Source: Rhodanobacter denitrificans
GTDB lineage: Bacteria > Pseudomonadota > Gammaproteobacteria > Xanthomonadales > Rhodanobacteraceae
Assembly (NCBI GenBank): GCA_003241385.1
Contig: QFPO01000016.1
Coordinates: 1-64,000 of the forward strand
Length of the DNA stretch: 64,000 bases
Reading direction: 5' to 3'
Within the stretch, counting starts at the first letter, position 1. Every line of letters begins with the position of its first letter. Below, piece by piece: positions 22,440 through 29,679 of the stretch. The notes beneath the pieces were generated by a model. The model ran no database searches and had not been told where the DNA came from. It saw only the letters and a program-made list of their open reading frames with translations. The translations under genes and the position numbers were made by a program.

Positions 22440-23930
22440 TCACTTTCCGGCCTGGGTCGGCGCTTCGAAGCCGCCGGCGAAGATGCCGTCGCGCACGAGT
22501 CGGGTCACCGAATGGTCGGAGTCGGGCACCGGGAAATTGAAATCCCACATCGCAAAGCCGGCGACGAGGATGCGGTCGCGGGAATCGACCAGCATCGAGT
22601 AGGGGTAGCCGTTCGGCGTGAGAGCCGAGGGATACTCGATCGACACGGTCGAGGTCGGTCCGTTGCCGGACGCGTCGAACTGCACGATCGACTGCTGCGT
22701 CGCCGGCGTGTATCCGTTCGGAATGATGCCGTTGCTCGCCATCGACACGACCAGATCACCGTTCGGGCGGACCGCCAGGTCCTGCGTCGCTCCGTTCAAG
22801 GCGACGTTGACGTGGGCGATACCATTGGTGCCGAAGCCGGGGCTCGGCGTTCCATCGGGCTGAAGCGAAGCCAGCAGCACGTCGGTGAGCTGATTGAATT
22901 CGTCGTCGTAGATCGCATCGCCAGCGAGGACGATTCGACCGTCGTCATGCACGTGCATCGCACGCACCGACAGCTGATCGTAATTGAGGCCCTGGTTCAA
23001 CGAGAGCCACGCGTAGCCACCGGTGCCGAACGACGTATCGAGTGCGCCCGTCGCCGGGTCGAACGCAAGAACGAAACCGTTGCTGCCCGGACCGTTGCCG
23101 TTCTGCGCCGTACCGCCGACGAGTATCTTGCCGTTGCTGGCGAACGCGGCCGAGAAGGCGAAATCGTAGCCGAAGGAAACGAGGTCGGGGTTGAAGATAC
23201 TGGTGCCGGGCAGAGGGCCGCTGCCGTCGCCGAAGCTCGCGTCGAGCGCGCCGGTGACGGCATCGAGCTTGGCGATCGCGATCGCGCTGCTGTGGCCTGT
23301 AGGGCCTCCCGGATCGGTGTCGCCGATCGCATACAGCGCGCCGTCGCGATGCAGGATGCGGTTGGCGCCGCTGTTGAGTCCGGGCTGGTTGACGGCGATC
23401 GTGGCCGTTCCGCCGTCGCCGAACCCGGGACACGCCGTACCGTCGAACCGGATGCAGGCGACGGCGGCGATACCGAGACCCGGCGTGTCCAGATAGTGGA
23501 TGCCGGCGACGTAGAACCGGCCGTTCGCCACGATGGCGTCCTTGACCATGCTGACGCCGGTCGGCGACAGCAGCTTGCCGCCGACGCCGAACGAGGGGTC
23601 GAGCACGCCGTCCGCATCGAGCTTGGAGATCGCGACGCGGTCGGCATGCGCATCGGTGCGATGGAAGCCGACCAGCCAGAAGCCGCCGCCGTCCGCCGCG
23701 ATCACGCGCACCGCCTCGTCCCAGGTGCCCTCGTCGTCGTTGTAGTTGACGGTGGTGTAGCCGCCGTCGCCGAAACGCGTGTCGACGGTCAGATCGGATC
23801 CGATCGAGATACCGACGACGTTCCGGGGCGTGACAGGCAAGGTCTGGGACGCCGCCGGTTGAACGAACAGCGCGATGGACGAGCCGATCGCTACCGAAAT
23901 GGATTTTGCAATGCCGTGAAGGCGGAACAT
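22440..23930 (-). CDS. Secreted delta-60 repeat protein with C-terminal GF-E motif
   Basis: A 496-aa exported protein. A signal peptide covers about residues 1-28 (hydrophobic core then AAS-Q). The body is made of delta-60 repeats, a beta-propeller-like unit with recurring LDPSFGVGG / LDTSFGTGG / SPGFGTNG motifs at intervals of roughly 55-60 residues, each followed by a hydrophobic strand. The C-terminus is DGIFAGGFEAPTQAGK; a very similar DALFTDGFD ends the secreted protein at 37111. Function is unknown. It lies downstream of the TrmB/LuxR-like regulator, same strand, with a 322-bp gap that shows no gene. Confidence 0.85.
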   Translation of the reverse strand: MFRLHGIAKSISVAIGSSIALFVQPAASQTLPVTPRNVVGISIGSDLTVDTRFGDGGYTTVNYNDDEGTWDEAVRVIAADGGGFWLVGFHRTDAHADRVAISKLDADGVLDPSFGVGGKLLSPTGVSMVKDAIVANGRFYVAGIHYLDTPGLGIAAVACIRFDGTACPGFGDGGTATIAVNQPGLNSGANRILHRDGALYAIGDTDPGGPTGHSSAIAIAKLDAVTGALDASFGDGSGPLPGTSIFNPDLVSFGYDFAFSAAFASNGKILVGGTAQNGNGPGSNGFVLAFDPATGALDTSFGTGGYAWLSLNQGLNYDQLSVRAMHVHDDGRIVLAGDAIYDDEFNQLTDVLLASLQPDGTPSPGFGTNGIAHVNVALNGATQDLAVRPNGDLVVSMASNGIIPNGYTPATQQSIVQFDASGNGPTSTVSIEYPSALTPNGYPYSMLVDSRDRILVAGFAMWDFNFPVPDSDHSVTRLVRDGIFAGGFEAPTQAGK

Positions 23931-24252
23931 GGGTGACCTCTGCTCATGAAGGGTGCCGGCGGCAGCCGACGATCATCGACTGGAGTCCGGCTGCGTGGTC
24001 GCTTGCGCGGCGCGCAGATTGCGCAGCCGGGAGGCGTTTTCGGGTTCGATCGAATGTAGGTGCGATGGCGAAAAAGCGTCAACTCGAAAAGGCGGCAAAA
24101 TTCTGCCATGGCACAAATCCGCCATTGACACGCAAGCCTCGACCGGCCCGGTCCGGGACGTGACAGCAGCGGAGCCGAGCCGCAGACGTCGCGAACGGCG
24201 ATCGGCAGGCGCTACGATCGAGCGACGGCGTGCGCGCTGCGCGCGCCCCGGG

Positions 24253-25260
24253 TCATCCGTGTTTGTCGTGCGGATCGCCCACCGCCACGGTGCGCAGCGC
24301 TGCTTGCCAGCCGGCCTGAAAACGCGTGCGTGCGTTCAACTCCTTCATCAGCGCCAAGATCCTGCGCTCGAGGGTCCGCGCCGAGATGCCCAGTTCCTGT
24401 GCGATCGATTTGTCGTTCATGCCCGCGGCGAGCAGCGAAGCCAGCCGGTCCGCATCGACCGGGCGGCGCGACTTCTCCGACAGCCGAACCGACACCGCCG
24501 CGATCCCGAACGGCGTTCCACGCTCCCACAGAATCTCGAACAGCTCGCAGAGCGCATCGAGCAGCTGCGAAGGACGCAGCATCAGCACGACTTCTCCGGC
24601 TTGCTCGAGCGTCAACGGAATCATCGCGATCCGACGGTCGGCGATCACCAGTTTCATCGGCAGGCCGCCGAGAATGCGGACGCGGTTGCCGCTTTCGACC
24701 TCCTTGCCCAGATCCTCGGCTCTGCCGGACAGGTCCAGTGAAGAGGCATCGACGATGGTGCGCAGGACGACACCGCGTGTCAGCGCGTGCTTCTGCGCGT
24801 CGAAGTTCTGGTAGACCGGTTTCATCACGTACGGCGGCCGCTCGAGGCAGATGACCTCCTGTCGCGCCGAACGATGCATCTGGCTGAACATGTGCAGGAT
24901 CGCTTCGCGTCCGGTGATGAGCTCGATCGGCTGCTCCTGCGACGAGCTGCGCCGAACCTTCGACTGCCAGTGACTGGCGATCGTCCGGGCGCGCTGCAGC
25001 TCGTTCTGCTTCCTCGCCGTGAGCAGGTCCAGAGCCACTTCGGGCGAGGTCGGCACGTAGCGCGGCGTGCGCTCGGGAAGGCAGCTGGCCATGCCCTTGG
25101 TTTCCAGGGACCTCAGGACATGGCCTGCGCGCCGCGATGACCAGCCTGTGTCACGCGCCACGTCGGCCGCGGTGCTGCCCGGATTGGCCAGAAGAAACTC
25201 GTAGGCCTTCTGTTCCTCCAGGGAAATGCCGAATGCCAGCAGCAGGGTGTCATCGCTCAT
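24253..25260 (-). CDS. TrmB-like / LuxR-type HTH transcriptional regulator
   Basis: A 335-aa regulator. Residues about 5-75 resemble a TrmB-type winged helix (LEEQKAYEFLLANPGSTAADVARDTGW). The middle (about 105-250) resembles the PLD-like sensor part of TrmB-family proteins (REAILHMFSQMHRSARQEVICLERPPY). The C-terminus, DKSIAQELGISARTLERRI near residue 285, is a LuxR-type helix-turn-helix. The combination suggests a ligand- or signal-dependent activator. Its start overlaps the stop of a 38-codon ORF (ATGA), so the two are translated together. Targets are unknown; the delta-60 protein gene downstream is a candidate. Confidence 0.82.
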   Translation of the reverse strand: MSDDTLLLAFGISLEEQKAYEFLLANPGSTAADVARDTGWSSRRAGHVLRSLETKGMASCLPERTPRYVPTSPEVALDLLTARKQNELQRARTIASHWQSKVRRSSSQEQPIELITGREAILHMFSQMHRSARQEVICLERPPYVMKPVYQNFDAQKHALTRGVVLRTIVDASSLDLSGRAEDLGKEVESGNRVRILGGLPMKLVIADRRIAMIPLTLEQAGEVVLMLRPSQLLDALCELFEILWERGTPFGIAAVSVRLSEKSRRPVDADRLASLLAAGMNDKSIAQELGISARTLERRILALMKELNARTRFQAGWQAALRTVAVGDPHDKHG

Positions 25261-25373
25261 CGGTGCTGGCGATCCGCGGTACAGGTCGGACGCGTGACGG
25301 CAATCTGCTTGCGTCGGCCGATCGGTCGAACGACGTCGCGCAAGAACTCGACAATGAAACGCTGGTGGCTCAT
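25257..25373 (-). CDS. 38-aa basic peptide ORF coupled to the TrmB/LuxR regulator
   Basis: A short ORF starting at 25373 (MSHQRFIVEFLRDVVRP) and ending in RPTCTADRQHR. GGAGGAGG lies just before its ATG, a far stronger ribosome-binding site than most genes here have. The TGA overlaps the regulator ATG by 4 nt, so ribosomes finishing this ORF would start the regulator. It has no signal peptide and one Cys, and is basic at the C-terminal half. It could be a coupling leader, or a small protein or precursor peptide sensed by the regulator. I recognise no family. Confidence 0.55.
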   Translation of the reverse strand: MSHQRFIVEFLRDVVRPIGRRKQIAVTRPTCTADRQHR

Positions 25374-25645
25374 GGGCCCTCCTCCGATGCGCCCATCATA
25401 GGCTCGCGATGCGTGCATCCACAGGGGCAGCGTCCTGCCCGCGCCGGGTGCGCACGAAGCGCGGGCGCCTGCGACCTTCGCAGCCTCGCGATCGCCGGCA
25501 TGGCGGAAAATCCGGAAGCGACGAGAAACTCGCAACGCCTCTGAAAAGCCATGTCGCCGCCATGGACGGATCGTTTGCGCGCGGGCAGCCTATGCACCAG
25601 ACGCCAGCCGATGCGTCCCTGACGTCGCCCCGTCACGCGAGATCG

Positions 25646-28087
25646 ATGATGCTTCGCTACGCCGTGAGATCGCTGCTGCGCGCGCCCGGCTTCACGCTGG
25701 CCGTGGTGCTGACACTGGCCGTCGGCATCGCCGCGGTCGGATCGATGTTCGCGCTCGTGTACGGCGTGCTGCTCGCGCCGCTGCCGTACGGTGAGCCCGA
25801 CCGGCTGGTCAGCCTGCGCATGCAGACGGCCGAGTCGGGCGAGATCGGCCAGCCGCCGGCCCTGCAGGTCACCTATGCCGAGCTCGCGCGCACGCTCGAC
25901 GGCGTCGGCTTCTACCGGACCGGCAGCAGCAATCTGTGGGTCGAAGGTAGCGGCGCCGGCGCCGACAGTGTGGTCGCGACCTGGGTCAGCGCGTCGATGA
26001 TGCCACTGCTGCGGATCTCCCCGCTGCTCGGCCGCTCGTTCACGGCCGAGGAGGAAGTTCGCGGCGGACCGGACGCGGCGATCCTCAGCGAGTCGGAGTG
26101 GCGCAGCCGCTTCCATGCCGCGACCGACGTCATCGGCAAGACCGTGATCGTCAACAGCGTCGCGCGTCAGATCGTCGGCGTCATGCCGGCGCGGTTCTCG
26201 TTCCCGACGTCCGATACGCGCATCTGGCTGCCGGCCAAGCGCAGCGACGACGCCACCGTCGGCGAGTTCGCCTACACCGGCGTGGCGCGCCTCGCGCCCG
26301 GCGTCGGCCTCGAGCAGGCCCGGCACGAACTCGGCACGGTACTGCCGAGCATCGCCGATTCGTTTCCGCACCTGGCGTCCGGCGGATCGACCGCGGCCTG
26401 GCTCGCCGACGTACGGCCGACGCCGGTCGTGGAGCCGTTGCGCGACGCGATGACCCGCGCAATCGAACGCACGCTGTGGATGCTGTCGGCCGCGGCGGGA
26501 CTGGTCCTGCTGGTGGCCTGGGCCAGTACGGCCAACCTGCTGCTGATCCGCGCCGACGTCCGGCAGCCGGAGCTGGCCGTTCGCGCGGTGCTCGGCGCCG
26601 GCCGCGTGCGAACGGCCGTCCCTGTCCTCGCGGAGGCGGCGCTGCTCGGAACTGCGGCCGCCGCGCTGGCGCTGATGCTGATCGTCGGCGCGGTCCGGGC
26701 GCTGGTGGCATTCGGGCCGGCCGGCATTCCGCGGCTCGCCGAGCTCGGCGTCGGAGCGCCGGCGATCGCGTTCGTCGTACTGATCAGCGGCGTCGGCATC
26801 GTGTCGTGCGCGGCGCTGCCGGTGATCCGGTCGTGGCGGACGCGTCCGTCCGTGCACCTGCGCGAAGGCGGACGCGGCACCTCGACCGGCAAGGCCGGCA
26901 GCCGCTTCCGCGCGATCGTCACGACGTTGCAGATCGCCATCGCGCTGTCGGTCACGATCGGCGCGGCCTTGCTGATGCGCAGCGCGCACAGCCTGTATCG
27001 GGTCGATCCCGGCTTCGATCCCGCGCAGGTGACGACGCTTCGGACCCAGCTGCCGTTCGCACGCTACGACGAAACGGCCGCCGTGGCGTTCTACACGCGG
27101 CTGACCGAGCGGGTGCGCGAGCTGCCGGGCGTCGACGACGCCGGCCTGACGATGAAGCTGCCGCTGCGCAGCGGTGCCGCGCTCGAACAGACGTTTCGAA
27201 CCGATACCGACGGACGGACGCGGTCGCTGCCGATCGGCATCGTCGACGACGGCTATTTCGCGGCGATGTCGATACCGCTGCTGGCCGGTCGCGGCTTCAA
27301 CTGCCTCGATCTGGAGAGCGGCACCAGTCTCGTCATCAGCCGCCATGCCGCCGCAGCGCTGTTCGACGACCCGATCGGAGCCGCCGCCATCGGACAGCGC
27401 CTGACGCTGGCACCGTCGGGGCCGGCCTACACGATCGTCGGCGTCGTCGGCGACGTGCGCGATCAGGACCTCGCCCGTCCGCCGTCGGCGATGGTCTACC
27501 GGCCGCTGGCGGTCGCGACCGATCCTGCGGTCGAGCCGGCCGCGCCGCGCAACCTGGCGCTCGTCGTCGAATCGAGCGCAGCCGCCGCTGCGATCGTGCC
27601 GGAGATCAGGCGGCTCGTGAATGCGCTCGACGCGACGGTGCCGGTCTACCAGGTCGAGACGATGAGCGAGGTGATGCGCGCCTCGACGGCGCGACTCTCG
27701 CTGATGCTGGTCCTGATGACGGCGGCTGCCGCGATCACGCTGATGCTCGGCTCGATCGGTCTCTACGGCGTCATGGCCTACGGGGTCGCCTTGCGCGAGC
27801 GCGAGTTCGGCGTGCGTGGCGCGCTGGGCGCGGCCCCGCATCGGATCGCGCGCCTGGTCGCCGGACAGGGCCTGGCGCTGACCGCGGGCGGCATCGTTGC
27901 CGGACTGCTGCTGTACGCGCTGGCGGCGCCGTTCCTGCGGAGTTTCCTGTTCGGGGTCGAGGCGGGCGATCCGGTCACGCTGGGCGCGGCGACGCTGGTG
28001 CTGCTCGGCGCCGCGATGCTCGCGAGCTGGCTGCCGGCGCGGCGGGCCGCGCGTGTCGATCCGGCACGGGCGCTGCAGGCCGGATAG
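25646..28087 (+). CDS. FtsX/MacB-like ABC transporter permease (ADOP type)
   Basis: An 813-aa permease with the duplicated MacB_PCD-FtsX layout of acidobacterial duplicated orphan permeases. The N-terminus MMLRYAVRSLLRAPGFT leads into a transmembrane helix. A periplasmic core domain follows, then a cluster of helices (about residues 270-410), a second TM plus periplasmic core, and three C-terminal helices ending VDPARALQAG. No ATPase domain is present and none is adjacent, hence 'orphan'. The frame is open from 25409, but ATG 25646 matches family N-termini; 25562 and 25592 are alternatives. It is divergent from the TrmB/LuxR-like regulator. Confidence 0.88.
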   Translation: MMLRYAVRSLLRAPGFTLAVVLTLAVGIAAVGSMFALVYGVLLAPLPYGEPDRLVSLRMQTAESGEIGQPPALQVTYAELARTLDGVGFYRTGSSNLWVEGSGAGADSVVATWVSASMMPLLRISPLLGRSFTAEEEVRGGPDAAILSESEWRSRFHAATDVIGKTVIVNSVARQIVGVMPARFSFPTSDTRIWLPAKRSDDATVGEFAYTGVARLAPGVGLEQARHELGTVLPSIADSFPHLASGGSTAAWLADVRPTPVVEPLRDAMTRAIERTLWMLSAAAGLVLLVAWASTANLLLIRADVRQPELAVRAVLGAGRVRTAVPVLAEAALLGTAAAALALMLIVGAVRALVAFGPAGIPRLAELGVGAPAIAFVVLISGVGIVSCAALPVIRSWRTRPSVHLREGGRGTSTGKAGSRFRAIVTTLQIAIALSVTIGAALLMRSAHSLYRVDPGFDPAQVTTLRTQLPFARYDETAAVAFYTRLTERVRELPGVDDAGLTMKLPLRSGAALEQTFRTDTDGRTRSLPIGIVDDGYFAAMSIPLLAGRGFNCLDLESGTSLVISRHAAAALFDDPIGAAAIGQRLTLAPSGPAYTIVGVVGDVRDQDLARPPSAMVYRPLAVATDPAVEPAAPRNLALVVESSAAAAAIVPEIRRLVNALDATVPVYQVETMSEVMRASTARLSLMLVLMTAAAAITLMLGSIGLYGVMAYGVALREREFGVRGALGAAPHRIARLVAGQGLALTAGGIVAGLLLYALAAPFLRSFLFGVEAGDPVTLGAATLVLLGAAMLASWLPARRAARVDPARALQAG

Positions 28088-28773
28088 CCGAAGGCGTCTG
28101 CTGCTTCGACCGGACCAACCTCTCCGCCCTGCCCGTCGCTGCGTCGTGCGGCGCCGGAACCGCCGCGATGTACCGGCCGGCCGCGCTGCGCGACACGGAT
28201 GTTCAGAGTGCGGCGGAATCGAGAACCCGGAGCAAGTCGCGAGCGGCGCGAGCCGGCCGACGAATCGATCGACCGCCGCGGACGATGCCGATGGAGCGGT
28301 CCTTCCCTGGACCGCACGGACGAACTTGTCGAACAGGTCGCACCCGCGCGAGCGAGAGCCGCCGGTTGACCGGTGCCGGCTCGATGGAGCCGGCTGGCGA
28401 CGGGTTGCGTATCCTGGACACCTCGATATGCACGATGCCCCCGTCCGCGGACGTCATCCACGCGGCGGTGTATGGAAATGAACGCTTCGGCGGCGGAACC
28501 GGCAGGACGCCGAACGCTCGACAGGCATCGAGGTCGTCGGCTGTGCAACGCCGTCTCGGCTCGGTTCCTTCGGTCCGCGAGCCGGCCTGCTTCGAGCGGT
28601 CCAGCGCCTGCCGCCCGCTCGTTTCCTTCGCTCCGGCCATGTCGCGTAGTTCGCAGAACCGGTCCGAATCCGGACACGATGCATCGACAATGTGAGAAGG
28701 CGTTCGCGGATTTGGACCGCGTGCCGCCGCGGTGACTCGCTACAATGGCCGAAAATGAACTTTGGAACGCCGC
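28088..28773. other. 686-bp stretch without a recognisable gene
   Basis: Open frames here are short, change frame and show no protein-like composition, and I recognise no repeat or RNA. TACAAT at 28741-28746, 27 bp before the sigma factor ATG, is a likely -10 box, with no matching -35 at 16-18 bp. Confidence 0.5.
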
Positions 28774-29373
28774 ATGTCGCGCGCCGTCAATTCAGCCGAT
28801 GAGGTCGTGCTCGATCGGTTGCAGGACACACTGACCCGCGCGATAGGTGATCCGTCTCACAGTCTGGCCTCGATGATGACCGAGGCGTATCGGAACCTGC
28901 TGCGCGTCGCGCACGTGCAACGCAACGCCTACGGCGCAAGCCCGACCTTGTCGACCACGGCCCTGGTCCACGAGGTTTATCTCAAGCTGCAGGAATCGCC
29001 GGATCTTGCGGTTTCGGACATCAACCATTTCTATTATCTGGCGACGCGCGCGATGCGCTTCGTGCTGACCGACCATGCGCGCAGGAAACTCGCGCGCAAG
29101 CGCGGCCAAGCGATGCCGCTGGAGCCGCTCGACGAGCTCACCGCACCGGACGTGGACGGTCGCCATGCCGAACAGGTGATCGAGATCAACGAGGTCATCG
29201 ATCAGCTCGGCCAGATATTCCCGCGCATGGCGCAGATCGTCTCGCTGCGGTTCTACGTCGGCCTGGGCGACGCCGAAATCGGCGCCGCGCTCGGCATCGA
29301 CGAGCGGACCGTGCGCCGCGACTGGATCAAGGCGCGGGGCTGGATGATCGGCCGGCTGCGCGAGGCCGACTGA
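28774..29373 (+). CDS. ECF-type RNA polymerase sigma factor
   Basis: A 199-aa sigma-70 family ECF factor of the type annotated TIGR02999. The sigma2 region includes STTALVHEVYLKLQ and FYYLATRAMRFVLTDHARRKLARKRG; the sigma4 helix-turn-helix is QIVSLRFYVGLGDAEIGAALGIDERTVRRDW. No anti-sigma factor gene is adjacent; instead a transmembrane Ser/Thr kinase follows 306 bp later. ECF groups linked to such kinases (for example ECF43) are thought to be activated by phosphorylation, so that is the likely control. I chose ATG 28774 over the upstream TTG at 28762. Confidence 0.9.
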   Translation: MSRAVNSADEVVLDRLQDTLTRAIGDPSHSLASMMTEAYRNLLRVAHVQRNAYGASPTLSTTALVHEVYLKLQESPDLAVSDINHFYYLATRAMRFVLTDHARRKLARKRGQAMPLEPLDELTAPDVDGRHAEQVIEINEVIDQLGQIFPRMAQIVSLRFYVGLGDAEIGAALGIDERTVRRDWIKARGWMIGRLREAD

Positions 29374-29679
29374 GGCCGCGGCGGCGGTCGGCGGGTACTC
29401 GCTTCGCGCGAAGAAGGGGGAACCAGCGGCGACGATGAGCCGGTGCGCCGGCCGGCGGGCAGCGCGATACCGATCCGCAGCGCCTGTGCTTGCTCGTCGA
29501 AAGGATGCGGTCTCGAACGGCAGGTAGCGGGAACGCGCCGCGCGTGATCGGGACGCAGGCATCGCAGGCGCGGCGAACCGGATCGCGACCGACCGCCTGG
29601 GCGTCCGCGTCCGATGCCCGTCTTTCGCGCCGAATTCCGATTCTTGCTACGCCCCCGACCCCGCCACCGATTTTCGCCC
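29374..29679. other. 306-bp gap between the sigma factor and the kinase
   Basis: No gene, repeat or terminator is evident. The kinase frame is open into the gap from 29614, but that part is not protein-like. The sigma factor and kinase may be on one transcript or the kinase may have its own promoter; I see no clear one. Confidence 0.4.
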
